Shown: positions 1 through 8,177 of the stretch, piece after piece
How positions within the stretch are numbered: position 1 is the stretch's first letter
Layout: every line of letters starts with the position of its first letter
Assembly: GCA_003220615.1 (NCBI GenBank)
Contig: QHTB01000172.1
Span: 1-46,441 of the forward strand
Origin: Candidatus Rokuibacteriota bacterium
GTDB lineage: Bacteria; Methylomirabilota; Methylomirabilia; Rokubacteriales; CSP1-6
Direction: 5' to 3'
Length of the DNA: 46,441 nt
Notes under the pieces: generated by a model
The model's database searches: none
Told to the model about the DNA's origin: nothing
The model's input: the letters and a program-made list of their open reading frames with translations, nothing else
Program-made: the position numbers and the translations under genes

Positions 1-476
1 TCGACGTCAGCTCGCACGAGAGCGCGGTGCGGGTCTTCGTCAAGGAACGGCTGCTGTCGCTGGCCATGGTCCTCGGCATCGGGTTCCTGCTGCTCGTGTC
101 GCTCCTCGTCAACGCGGCGCTGTCGGCCGTCAGCGACTCGGCCCGCGGAGCGCTCGGCTACGCTCCGAGTGTGTTCCACGCCCTCGACGCCGTGCTGTCG
201 GTGGTCGTCATCACGCTGCTCTTCGCGCTGATGTTCAAGGTCCTGCCCGCCACGTCGGTCGCCTGGCGCGACGTGTGGTTCGGCGCGGTGACGACGTCGG
301 TGCTGTTCACGCTCGGCAAGTCCATCATCGGCCTCTACCTCGGCCGCGCCAGCATCGGATCCACCTACGGCGCCGCCGGTTCGCTGGTCGTCGTGACGGT
401 GTGGGTGTACTACGCGTCGATGATCGTGTTCTTCGGCGCGGAAGTTACCTGCCTCAGAAGTCGATACAGGCACTGA
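1..476 (+). CDS. YihY/BrkB family membrane protein, C-terminal part
   Basis: This is the C-terminal portion of an inner-membrane protein of the YihY/BrkB family; the 5' end lies outside the window. The frame is open from base 3, so the GTG at 27 is probably internal. The visible 150 residues hold about four hydrophobic segments, a conserved arginine-lysine stretch (RVFVKERL) just before the first one, and the family-like pattern of a TWRDVW-type loop followed by GLYLGRASIGSTYGAAGS and a final helix ending FFGAEV. The molecular role of this family is not settled; it was once misnamed ribonuclease BN. It converges on the PrsW-type gene with only six bases between stop codons. The family call rests on motif recognition only. 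Confidence 0.85.
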   Translation, partial: DVSSHESAVRVFVKERLLSLAMVLGIGFLLLVSLLVNAALSAVSDSARGALGYAPSVFHALDAVLSVVVITLLFALMFKVLPATSVAWRDVWFGAVTTSVLFTLGKSIIGLYLGRASIGSTYGAAGSLVVVTVWVYYASMIVFFGAEVTCLRSRYRH

Positions 477-482
477 CGCCGA

Positions 483-1712
483 TTACACCACCGCGCGCAG
501 CCGCCGGATCTCCTCGCGCCAGCCGGCGACGAGCCGGTCGTGCTCGGGGTCCTCGCCTTCGTCGCGGACCCGTCGCTTGCGGAACGCCAGCTCGTGTTGC
601 GCGTTCACCAGCGCCGCCGATTCGCGGCGGTGCATTCGGGCAATGCGGCGCGTGCGCAACGCACGATCGCGGACGACCTGATCGTACTCGTCCGGGCTCA
701 CGGTACGCCCGACCTCCTCGGCCAATTCCTCGCGGATCACCCGCCGTTCCCACACCCCACTGCGCCACAGGGCGAGCGTCATGATCACGACGAACGGCAG
801 GAAGGTCGTGAGCTCGCTGAGGCTGCCACTCACGAAGGCGCGGAGAAAGCCCACGTCGGGCGGCGGCTCGTGTCCCGAGGGCGGCGGCTCGCCGGCGGCG
901 GCACCGGCGAGAGCGAAGAGGAGCGGCAGCGCGTTGTTCCAGAAGTGTGCCCCGAGGGCGAGCGCGAGACCGACGATCGGCGCGAGGATGCGCAGCCACC
1001 GCCGGCGAGTTTGGAACACCAGCCCGAGCAGGGCACCGAAGATCCCAGTGAACATCGCGTGCCCGCTGAACCCGAACAGCGCGTAGCGCCAGCCGAGTTG
1101 CATGCCCCACGGCGCGACGCCGAACTCGGCGTAGCCCTGGGCCACGTAGAGCGGCGCCTCGAACCACGTGAAGCCGAGACCGACGAGCGCGCCGTAGACG
1201 AAGCCGTCGCGCATGTTGTCGAACTCGGCGCGCAGCAGCCAGAAGACCGCGAGCACCCCCAGGGCCTTGGTGAGCTCTTCGACGATCGGGGCGGAAATCG
1301 GCGCCGCGAGCATCGAGCCGGCATCGGGACCGAGCACCTGCTCCATGACCGGATTCTGGGCGACCCACGCGTCGACGATCCCAGAAAACGCGGTGTTGAA
1401 CGGTAACGCCAGTCCCGTGGCGATGCACGCCCCCCAGAAGAACGTCACCGCGAACAGCCACGGCGTCTCGCGCTCGCGGCGGTCGAGGAACCAGAGCACC
1501 GCGATCGGCACACTCGCGAGCAGGCTCGAGAGACACAGTGCGCGGAAGAAGATGCTCGCGATGTCAGACCGCATGGCTCTGATCAAATCGAGCTGAACGC
1601 TCGCCGCGATGGACAGCACGGCGAGGAGCGCCACGCCGATTGCGACACACACCCCGGGCCGCCGCAGCGGCGAGCCCATCAGCAGGCGATCGTAGTCCGG
1701 ATGCGACAGCAA
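483..1712 (-). CDS. PrsW-type intramembrane metalloprotease
   Basis: This 409-residue membrane protein has the signature of PrsW/CPBP-like glutamic-type intramembrane proteases, which cleave membrane-embedded substrates such as anti-sigma factors. About eight hydrophobic segments are visible. The three expected motifs are present: a paired glutamate (APIVEELTK, E145-E146), FxxxE (F181 to E185 in FTWFEAP) and HxxxT (H218 to T222 in GHAMFT). The C-terminal 80 residues are a charged cytoplasmic-looking tail rich in arginine and glutamate, longer than in minimal members. The start is a TTG preceded ten bases upstream by GAGGAG (1723-1728); an in-frame ATG at 1679 lacks a ribosome site. No anti-sigma gene lies beside it, so the substrate is unknown. 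Confidence 0.85.
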   Translation of the reverse strand: MLSHPDYDRLLMGSPLRRPGVCVAIGVALLAVLSIAASVQLDLIRAMRSDIASIFFRALCLSSLLASVPIAVLWFLDRRERETPWLFAVTFFWGACIATGLALPFNTAFSGIVDAWVAQNPVMEQVLGPDAGSMLAAPISAPIVEELTKALGVLAVFWLLRAEFDNMRDGFVYGALVGLGFTWFEAPLYVAQGYAEFGVAPWGMQLGWRYALFGFSGHAMFTGIFGALLGLVFQTRRRWLRILAPIVGLALALGAHFWNNALPLLFALAGAAAGEPPPSGHEPPPDVGFLRAFVSGSLSELTTFLPFVVIMTLALWRSGVWERRVIREELAEEVGRTVSPDEYDQVVRDRALRTRRIARMHRRESAALVNAQHELAFRKRRVRDEGEDPEHDRLVAGWREEIRRLRAVV

Positions 1713-1857
1713 GGCGGTCTGGCTCCTCTGCGCGCGAGTCTACTATGAGAGAATTTTCATGCCCGTCTCACGTGTCTCTCACAGTCGGCGTGTAGCTTCC
1801 TGCGAACGAGAGAGTCGGGACGCGGTCTCGATCTGCTCTCGACGGAACACACGTTTC

Positions 1858-1868
1858 AGGAGGAGGAG
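1858..1868 (+). promoter_or_regulatory. Very strong ribosome binding site
   Basis: An uninterrupted AGGAGGAGGAG sits two bases before the ATG at 1871, offering several registers for anti-Shine-Dalgarno pairing. It is the strongest such site I see in the window and suggests that the small exported protein is made in quantity. Confidence 0.75.
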
Positions 1869-1870
1869 AC

Positions 1871-2203
1871 ATGAGGACGTTCAAGTGCCTGTTGGTTGCC
1901 GCAGTGGCGATCCCCGCCGTGGCCGGGCCGGCCTTCGCTCAGAGCGGCAAGTCCGCGACTTCGCCGGCCACCACGCCGGCGGCCGCGTCGAAGAGCCTCG
2001 CCGGCGAGCTGGTCGCGGTCGACCACGCCGCCAAGACCGTGACCGTGAAACACATCGTCGACAAGAAGCCTGTGCAGATCACCTTCAGCGTGGAGGAGAG
2101 CGCCGTCGCCGCGCTGGCCCAGTTCAAGCCGGGTGACCAGATCATGGTCACGTATGTCGAGATGGGCGACAAGCGGGTCGCCAAGAGCATCGTCAAGGCC
2201 TAG
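1871..2203 (+). CDS. Small exported protein of unknown function
   Basis: This 110-residue protein starts with a clear signal peptide (MRTFKCLLVAAVAIPAVAG, probable cleavage after AFA near residue 24), then a low-complexity Ser/Ala/Thr/Pro linker to about residue 43. It ends with a compact 65-residue domain of alternating beta-type segments (GELVAVDHAAKTVTVKH, KPVQITFSV, GDQIMVTYVEM). That pattern resembles the small OB-fold or DUF5666-like periplasmic proteins and, more loosely, CusF-type copper chaperones. The usual Met/His copper ligands are not arranged convincingly, so I do not assign metal binding. It is preceded by a very strong ribosome site and followed by a stable hairpin, which suits a separately transcribed, abundant small protein. 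Confidence 0.75.
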   Translation: MRTFKCLLVAAVAIPAVAGPAFAQSGKSATSPATTPAAASKSLAGELVAVDHAAKTVTVKHIVDKKPVQITFSVEESAVAALAQFKPGDQIMVTYVEMGDKRVAKSIVKA

Positions 2204-2206
2204 CCA

Positions 2207-2252
2207 CCTCGGGCGAGAGCCTGTCTTTTGGGGACGGGCTCTCGCCCCGAGG
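2207..2252 (+). terminator. Long stable hairpin between exported protein and M16 peptidase
   Basis: An inverted repeat of about 19 paired bases, with one bulged G and a G-U pair, surrounds a 7-base loop (TTTTGGG). It starts four bases after the stop of the small exported protein and ends 21 bases before the M16 start. There is no U-tract behind the 3' arm, so it is not a classical intrinsic terminator. It could stabilise the upstream mRNA, attenuate readthrough or act with Rho. Confidence 0.6.
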
Positions 2253-2267
2253 CAGGACCGGAGACTC

Positions 2268-2273
2268 AGGAGG
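2268..2273 (+). promoter_or_regulatory. Ribosome binding site that argues for a GTG start at 2280
   Basis: AGGAGG abuts the ATG at 2274 with no spacer, but lies six bases before an in-frame GTG at 2280. Normal spacing therefore favours initiation at the GTG, two codons downstream of the ATG. Confidence 0.6.
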
Positions 2274-5084
2274 ATGCGTGTGCGAACATTTCTGATCCGG
2301 TCGATGCTGGTGGTGTTGCTTCCGCTGGGCCTGGTCGGCGCCACTTCGCTCGCCGACGAGAAGCTGCCGACCGACCCCGCTCTCGTGATGAGCACGCTGC
2401 CCAACGGGCTCACCTACATCATCCGCCCGCATCGCAATCCCGAGGGCCGCGTGAGCATCTGGCTCCACGTCGCCTCCGGCTCACTCAACGAGACCGACTC
2501 GACGCGAGGCCTTGCCCATTATCTCGAGCACATGGCGTTCAACGGGTCCGCCAACTTCGCGCCTCGCTCGGTCGTGCCCTTCTTCCAGTCGCTCGGCCTC
2601 GCCTTCGGGCGCGACCAGAACGCCTTCACGAGCTTCGATCAGACCACGTATCAGCTCACGTTACCCGGCGGGGGACGCGACGTCGTCGAGAAGGGACTGC
2701 TGTTCATGTCGGACGTGGCCATGCGCATGAGTCTGGGTGCCACCGAGATCGACGGCGAACGGCAGATCATCCTCGAGGAGAAGCGGGCACGCGCGAGCGC
2801 CCAGCAGCGGGTGCAGGACCAGGTCTACGAACGGCTGGCCCCCGACTCGACGCTCGGCCGGCGGCTCCCCATCGGCGTCGAGCAGACGATCACGTCGGTG
2901 ACGCGCCCGGACTTTCAGGACTACTACTCACGGTGGTACGTGCCGAGCAACATGACGGTCATCGTGGTGGGCGACACGGATCCCGCCATGGTCGCCGAGG
3001 TCATCCAGCAGCAGTTCGGCGGCGGCCGCCCCGTCCAGCGGCCGACACCCCGCGACGCCGGGGTCAAAACCTCCGCGGGGCCACGGGCCATCGTCGTGAC
3101 CGACCCCGAGCTGACGTCGGCCGAGGTTTCGATCGTGCGCCTCGAGGCACCGCGCGGCCCGGTAACCACGGTCGCCCAGAAGCGGCGCGACCTGGTCGAG
3201 ACCATCGGCACGTGGGCGTTCAACCGCCGTGTGAGCGCGGAGCTCGCGGCGGGCAACGCCTCCTTCCTCGAGGCGAAGGCGTCGGTGGAGGAGTGGCCGG
3301 GCATCATGCGAATGATTACCGTCGAGGCATCGGGTCGGCCGGGAACGTGGCGCGCCATGCTGAAGGACCTCGGGACCTATCTCCAGCGCGCCCGTCTCCA
3401 CGGCTTCAGCGAGCGCGAGCTGCAGGACGCACGCGTGGCACTCGTCGCCGGGGCGGAGGAGGCGGTGCGGCGGGAGGCGACGCGCCCGGCGCGCGAGGTG
3501 CTGCGCCAGATCAATGAGGATGTCACCCGACAGGGCTCCCTGATGTCAGCAGCTCAGACGCTCGCGCTGCTGAAACGGCTGCTTCCCGACATCACAGCCC
3601 GCGAGGTCTCGGACGCCTTCGCCGCCGCCTTCGATCCGCGCCGCGCGATCTTCATCGCCGAGCTTCCCGCGAGTGACGACGTGCCGAGCGAGGCCGACTT
3701 CCTGGCGCTCGGCCGGGCGGCCGTCGCCGTCGAGCCCGGCAAGCCTGCCAACGTGGCGCGGGCGGCAATGCTGCTGGCCGCTCGGCCGAGGGAAGGCGTC
3801 GTGGTGGAGAGCGTCCCGCACGCCGCGAGCGGCGTGACGTCGATGTGGCTCGACAACGGCGTTCGCGTCCACCACCGGCCGATGGATCAGCGGAAGAATG
3901 AAGCGAGCATCGCGATCACGCTGGCCGGGGGGCAGATCCAGGAGACGGCGGCAAACCGCGGAATCACCGAGGCGGCGCTGCGCGCGTGGGAGCGTCCCGC
4001 GACGAGCACGTTGTCCAGCACCCAGATCCGTGACCTGATGACGGGGGCGAAGGTGCGCGTGCGCAGCGGGATGAGCGCGGACACCGTGACGCTCACCATC
4101 TCCGGAGACCCCGCCGAGCTCGAGCGCGGGCTCCAGCTCGCCTATCTCCTCCTTACCGATCCCGTCATCGAGGCGCCGGCGCTCGAGCAGTGGAAAGACG
4201 TGGAGGCGCAACGGATCAGCCAGCGAAAGACTCAGCCGATGCAGGTGCTGGAGGACACACGCGCGGCGGCCATCTACCCGCCGGGTGAAGTGCGGCCGAA
4301 GTCGTTGACCGCCGAGCAGGTCCGCGCAATCACCCGCCCGGCCGCGCAAGCCTGGCTCCGGCACCTCATCACGGAGGCCCCGACCGAGGTTGCCGTCGTC
4401 GGCGACGTGGACCTTGAGGCAGCCACGCGTCTGACGAGGCAGTACCTCGGCGCGCTGCCCGCGCGGCCACGCATCAGCGACAAGACACTCTCGGCGCTCC
4501 GAGCGATCCCCCGACCGCAGGGGCCGATCAGCGTCGGGAAATCGGTCGATACGCTCACGCCCCAGGGCGCCGTCCTGGCCGGCTTCTTCGGCGCCGACCT
4601 CCGCGACGTGCGCGATGGGCGTCTTCTCAACCTGGCCGCGCGCGTGCTCAGCACTCGGATGACGAAGATCCTCCGCGAGGACAAGCAGCTCGTCTACAGC
4701 ATCGGCTCCTCTTCCGAGCCGGCCCTCGTCTATCCAGGGTTCGGATCGTTCGCGGCGATCGCTCCGACCGACCCAGGGAAGGCAGCGGCGCTGGCGGCGG
4801 CGGTCGAGGAGATGTACGCCGTCTTCGCCAAGCAGGGGCCGACGCCCGACGAGCTCGCCGTAGCCAAAAAGCAGATGACGAACCTCCTCGACGAGATGTT
4901 GAAGACGCCGGACTTCTGGAAGAGTCGTCTGTCGACCCTCGACTACCGCGGCGTCGGCCTCGACGAGCTGCTCGAGGCCCCTGCTCAATATCAGCAGTTC
5001 ACCGGCCGGGACATCCGGGAGGCCTTTGCCCGATACGATCGGCCGGAAGCCCGATTCCGATTCGTGATCACACCGCGATCGTAG
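2274..5084 (+). CDS. M16 family (pitrilysin-like) zinc peptidase, exported
   Basis: This is a two-lobed, 936-residue insulinase-family peptidase. A hydrophobic N-terminus (residues 1-27, ending near SLA) indicates export to the periplasm. The inverted zinc motif HxxEH is seen as H82-Y-L-E85-H86, preceded by RGLAHYLEHMAFNGS, and a downstream glutamate in IILEEK (about 162-169) supplies the third ligand. Two M16 and two M16-C domains fit the length, with the second half (from about 520) lacking HxxEH, as is usual for single-chain members. Family members degrade oligopeptides of up to a few kDa. The start could be the ATG at 2274 or, from ribosome-site spacing, the GTG at 2280. No partner M16 gene is adjacent, consistent with the fused architecture. 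Confidence 0.92.
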   Translation: MRVRTFLIRSMLVVLLPLGLVGATSLADEKLPTDPALVMSTLPNGLTYIIRPHRNPEGRVSIWLHVASGSLNETDSTRGLAHYLEHMAFNGSANFAPRSVVPFFQSLGLAFGRDQNAFTSFDQTTYQLTLPGGGRDVVEKGLLFMSDVAMRMSLGATEIDGERQIILEEKRARASAQQRVQDQVYERLAPDSTLGRRLPIGVEQTITSVTRPDFQDYYSRWYVPSNMTVIVVGDTDPAMVAEVIQQQFGGGRPVQRPTPRDAGVKTSAGPRAIVVTDPELTSAEVSIVRLEAPRGPVTTVAQKRRDLVETIGTWAFNRRVSAELAAGNASFLEAKASVEEWPGIMRMITVEASGRPGTWRAMLKDLGTYLQRARLHGFSERELQDARVALVAGAEEAVRREATRPAREVLRQINEDVTRQGSLMSAAQTLALLKRLLPDITAREVSDAFAAAFDPRRAIFIAELPASDDVPSEADFLALGRAAVAVEPGKPANVARAAMLLAARPREGVVVESVPHAASGVTSMWLDNGVRVHHRPMDQRKNEASIAITLAGGQIQETAANRGITEAALRAWERPATSTLSSTQIRDLMTGAKVRVRSGMSADTVTLTISGDPAELERGLQLAYLLLTDPVIEAPALEQWKDVEAQRISQRKTQPMQVLEDTRAAAIYPPGEVRPKSLTAEQVRAITRPAAQAWLRHLITEAPTEVAVVGDVDLEAATRLTRQYLGALPARPRISDKTLSALRAIPRPQGPISVGKSVDTLTPQGAVLAGFFGADLRDVRDGRLLNLAARVLSTRMTKILREDKQLVYSIGSSSEPALVYPGFGSFAAIAPTDPGKAAALAAAVEEMYAVFAKQGPTPDELAVAKKQMTNLLDEMLKTPDFWKSRLSTLDYRGVGLDELLEAPAQYQQFTGRDIREAFARYDRPEARFRFVITPRS

Positions 5085-5176
5085 GGCTGCGCGTGATCCG
5101 GCGGTCGGGACCGCGTAGGCCCAAGGTCCCATTGCCGACGAAGGCGGCTTAGGAGAAACGAGCGCCGAGTGACTCC

Positions 5177-5821
5177 ATGACCCTACCCGGCGCCTTCCTG
5201 TCGCTGCTGATCGCCGTCGTCGGCGCGCTCCTCGTCGGTCCGCTCCTGGACACCGGGCCGAGAGCGGTGATCGACCAGGCGCTCTTTTCTGCGGTCCTCA
5301 TCGCAGCCGTCGTCTCGGTGCGGCGCCAACGAGGGCAGCTCATCGCGGCTGCCGCCGGCGCCCTGGCGGCCGTGGGACTGGGATGGGCCGCTCTCGTGAC
5401 CGGGGACGACACCATCGTGCTCGCGTGGCTTCTCCTGACGGTCTTGTTCCTGGGCTTCGTGATCGTCTCGCTTCTCGGCGTCGTCTTCAGGACTCGGAGA
5501 GTCGTCACCGACACGGTGCTGGGGGCGATCTGCATCTACTTTCTCATCGGCTACGCCTGGGGGCACGGTTTCGCGATCATCGAGTTGAGGAGACCGGCCT
5601 CGTTCGGAGGCCTCGACGAGGCCGTCGAGCCCGGAAGGCTTCACGCGCTGATCTACTACAGCCTGGGAACGCTGACGACCCTCAGCGCCGGGGACATCGT
5701 GCCGCTCACTCCACCGGTGCGCACGCTGTCGGTGATCGAGGCGGCGACCGGACAGCTGTACCTGACGGTGCTGATTGCTCGTCTCGTCGGGCTCCAGATC
5801 GCGGAGAGCTCCGAGAGGTAG
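5177..5821 (+). CDS. Two-TM potassium-channel-like protein with an aberrant selectivity filter
   Basis: This 214-residue integral membrane protein has about six hydrophobic segments, of which the last two flank a pore loop. Its C-terminal half follows the bacterial ion-channel (Ion_trans_2) pattern: pore helix LIYYSLGTLTTL, filter position, then DIVPLTP and an inner helix (TLSVIEAATGQLYLTVLIARLVGL). Where potassium channels have TTLGYGD, this protein has TTLSAGD, with S170 and A171 replacing the first Gly and the Tyr of the filter. Potassium selectivity is therefore doubtful. A ribosome-like AGGAG lies about 20 bases before the ATG, which is distant, so the start is moderately certain. It follows the M16 gene by 92 bases and may be cotranscribed. 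Confidence 0.8.
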   Translation: MTLPGAFLSLLIAVVGALLVGPLLDTGPRAVIDQALFSAVLIAAVVSVRRQRGQLIAAAAGALAAVGLGWAALVTGDDTIVLAWLLLTVLFLGFVIVSLLGVVFRTRRVVTDTVLGAICIYFLIGYAWGHGFAIIELRRPASFGGLDEAVEPGRLHALIYYSLGTLTTLSAGDIVPLTPPVRTLSVIEAATGQLYLTVLIARLVGLQIAESSER

Positions 5822-5909
5822 CCGCCAGCAGCGCGTGATTCGTCTTCGGAAAGCCGATGTACGGCGTGCACTGCACGATGGTCTCGACGATCTCCTCGTG
5901 GCCGGAGTA
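5820..5909 (-). pseudogene. Remnant of a carboxymuconolactone decarboxylase (CMD/AhpD-like) gene
   Basis: On the minus strand about 30 codons read SGHEEIVETIVQCTPYIGFP and then KTNHALLAA, which matches the last helices of carboxymuconolactone decarboxylase family proteins (pattern EEI-E-I-Q-YAGFP-NAL-A). The match stops abruptly on both sides. Upstream it meets the start of the Gfo/Idh gene, and downstream the frame runs into the antisense of the channel gene without a stop. No start codon, cysteines or N-terminal helices of the family are present. I read it as a decayed 3' fragment left by a rearrangement. It explains most of the 104-base gap between the channel and dehydrogenase genes. The identification is by motif and was not searched. 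Confidence 0.6.
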
Positions 5910-5925
5910 GCGTATCCTCCCGGGC

Positions 5926-7020
5926 ATGACCCAGCCCAGGCAGATCGGCGTCGCGGTCGTCGGCTCCGGCCGGATCGGGACCCTCCGCGCCCACATGGCC
6001 GCCCGCCACCCCTCGGTGCGCTTCCTCGCCGTCTCCGACAAGGATCCCGAGCGGGCCGGCACGCTCGGCAGGGCCGTCGGCGCCCAGCTCGCGTCCGGCA
6101 ACAACCTCGACGTGATCGCTCACCCCGAGGTGGACGCGGTCATCGTCTCGACGAGCGAGCACGAGCACGCCGAGCCGCTGCTCCAGGCGATCGACCTCGG
6201 GAAGCCGATCCTGGTCGAGAAGCCGCTCGCCCTCAGCCTCGACGACGCCGATCGCGTCGTGGCCGCCGCGGATCGAAAGGGCGTGGACATCCGGGTCGGG
6301 TACTCGCGACGTCACGATCGGCGCTGGATGCTCGCCAAGGAACAGATCCGCGAGGGCCGGCTCGGCCAGATCCTCGGCGCCACCGCGCGCGTCTACAACA
6401 GCCGGGCCCAGATGTTCGAGATCCTCAAGCGCTCTCCGCACGCGACGCCGATCACCGACGTCCTGACGTACTACGTCGACATGGCCTGCTGGTTCCTCGA
6501 GGGCAACCGGCCGGTCGAAGTCGTCGCCCGGGGCCAGTCGAAGATCTTCAAGGAGCTGGGCTACGAGGCGCAGGACGTGACGTGGACGATCCTGACCTTC
6601 GAGGACGGCGCCGTCGTGAACCTCGGCGTGTGCTACGTTCTGCCGGCCCAGTACCCCACCTACGGCCAGAGCGCGCGCTTCGAGGTGCTGGGCACGGAGG
6701 GCGTGATCCTGCTCGACATGGACAACAAGGACAGCGTGCTCTTCACCGACCAGGGCGTCCCGCACGCCTACGTGCCGGGCCACGCCGCCAAGATGCTCTT
6801 CATGCAGAGCAACTCGTCGGGCGACTGGGCGATGGGTGACTACTGGGGCCCGATCGCCAACGAGACGCGCTCCTGGCTCGATCACCTCCTGACCGGGCGG
6901 CCGTGTCCCCACACGACCGCGCGCGAAGGCCGTCTGACGCTCGAGGTCACGCTCGCCATCGAGCACTCCACGCGAACGGGCGAAGCGGTGAAGCTGCCAT
7001 TCCACGGGACCCATCCATGA
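5926..7020 (+). CDS. Gfo/Idh/MocA family NAD(P)-dependent oxidoreductase
   Basis: This 364-residue cytoplasmic dehydrogenase resembles inositol 2-dehydrogenase and related sugar or polyol dehydrogenases. It opens with a Rossmann dinucleotide site (VAVVGSGRIG, residues 6-15), followed by VSTSEHEHAEPLLQAIDLGK and the conserved EKP motif (VEKPLALSLDDA), whose lysine acts in catalysis. The C-terminal alpha/beta domain, from about residue 130, carries the family-like DVLTYYVDMACWFLEG segment. It is the first gene of a four-gene operon. Its stop overlaps the ATG of the LLM oxidoreductase by four bases (ATGA), implying coupled translation. The neighbouring solute-binding protein suggests an imported organic substrate, but the substrate cannot be read from sequence. 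Confidence 0.9.
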   Translation: MTQPRQIGVAVVGSGRIGTLRAHMAARHPSVRFLAVSDKDPERAGTLGRAVGAQLASGNNLDVIAHPEVDAVIVSTSEHEHAEPLLQAIDLGKPILVEKPLALSLDDADRVVAAADRKGVDIRVGYSRRHDRRWMLAKEQIREGRLGQILGATARVYNSRAQMFEILKRSPHATPITDVLTYYVDMACWFLEGNRPVEVVARGQSKIFKELGYEAQDVTWTILTFEDGAVVNLGVCYVLPAQYPTYGQSARFEVLGTEGVILLDMDNKDSVLFTDQGVPHAYVPGHAAKMLFMQSNSSGDWAMGDYWGPIANETRSWLDHLLTGRPCPHTTAREGRLTLEVTLAIEHSTRTGEAVKLPFHGTHP

Positions 7021-8177
7021 GACTGAGCCTTGCCTTCGAGATGCAGCGGCCGCAAGTCGACGACCACGCGGTCGTCGAGGAGACGCTCGCGCAGTGCGTG
7101 CTCGCCGACGAGGTGGGCTTCGACACGGTGTGGTTCGTCGAGCACCACTTCCTCACGACCTTCTCGGGCTCGCCGTGCCCGGAGGTGATGTTCGGGGCGC
7201 TGAGTCGAATGACCAAGCGCATCCGGCTCGGCTTCGGCGTCGTGATCCTGCCCTATCATCATCCCGTGCGCGTGGCCGAGCGCGTGGCGATGGTCGATCA
7301 CCTCTCGGGGGGACGCGTCGAGTTCGGGACGGGCCGGTCGGCGCCATACGAGCTGATCGGGATGGGGATCGATCCGCGCGAGACGCGCGCCATGTGGGAA
7401 GAATCGCTGCGGATGATCCCGAAGATCTGGGAAGACGGCCTGTTCTCGGCGGAAGGCCGCTACTGGAAGGTCCCGCCGCGCGAGGTGCGTCCCAAGCCCT
7501 ATCAGAAACCGCACCCGCCGATCTGGGTGGCCGCGCAGCAGCCGGCGACCTATCAGCTCGCCGCCGAGCTGGGCATCGGCGTGATGGCGCTGAGCGTCGC
7601 GGCGCCGACCTATCTCGCTCCGCACATCAAGCAGTACAAGGAGCGCGTGCGCCACACGAAGCCCGTGGGGAAGTTCGTCAACGACCAGTGGCTGAGCGCG
7701 ACCATGGCCGTCTGTGACCGGGACAACCGGGCGGCGCGCGACCTGGCCGCGAAATCACTGCGGACGTTCTTCGGCCCGGATCGTCCCTATCTGAAGGACC
7801 AGACGCACCTCTACGAGCAGCTCGTCGCCTCCTGGGGCGGCGTGCCGGATCACCTGCGGGCGAACTTCTCGCGCTACCTCAAGACGGAGGGCGCGGAGGG
7901 CGCGCCCGAGGTCGATCTCTCGGGCGGCTCGGGGCAGATCGCGTCGGCACTCTGGAACCAGATCGACGCCGACACGCTGGTCGAGCGCGGCGTCCTCGTC
8001 GCCGGCGATCCGGAGAGCTGCCTGCGCGCCATCGCCATCCACGAGGAGGCCGGCGTCGACGAGCTGCAGTTCCTGATGGCCACCGAGACGGTGTCGCACG
8101 AAGCGGCGATGTCCTCGATCGAGATGTTCGGCAAATACGTCATCCCCGAGCTTCGGAGGAAGGGCCATGCCCAGTGA
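7017..8177 (+). CDS. LLM class flavin-dependent oxidoreductase
   Basis: This 386-residue luciferase-like monooxygenase family protein is a TIM-barrel flavin enzyme that usually needs FMNH2 or F420. Family features are GFDTVWFVEHHF (about residues 36-47), TKRIRLGFGVVILPYHHPVR (about 67-86), LSGGRVEFGTGR and PHPPIWVAAQQP. It has the bacterial-luciferase-like long form with a C-terminal helical extension ending VIPELRRKG. The ATG at 7017 overlaps the preceding stop, and the coding end overlaps the solute-binding protein gene by 11 bases. That tight linkage suggests one transcript and a shared substrate. It is the first of three intact LLM genes in the window; the substrate is unknown. Confidence 0.92.
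   Translation: MRLSLAFEMQRPQVDDHAVVEETLAQCVLADEVGFDTVWFVEHHFLTTFSGSPCPEVMFGALSRMTKRIRLGFGVVILPYHHPVRVAERVAMVDHLSGGRVEFGTGRSAPYELIGMGIDPRETRAMWEESLRMIPKIWEDGLFSAEGRYWKVPPREVRPKPYQKPHPPIWVAAQQPATYQLAAELGIGVMALSVAAPTYLAPHIKQYKERVRHTKPVGKFVNDQWLSATMAVCDRDNRAARDLAAKSLRTFFGPDRPYLKDQTHLYEQLVASWGGVPDHLRANFSRYLKTEGAEGAPEVDLSGGSGQIASALWNQIDADTLVERGVLVAGDPESCLRAIAIHEEAGVDELQFLMATETVSHEAAMSSIEMFGKYVIPELRRKGHAQ

Noticed and set aside
3546..5132. Minus-strand open frame across the M16 gene
   Set aside because: Antisense shadow; no recognisable motif, while the plus strand is a good M16 peptidase.
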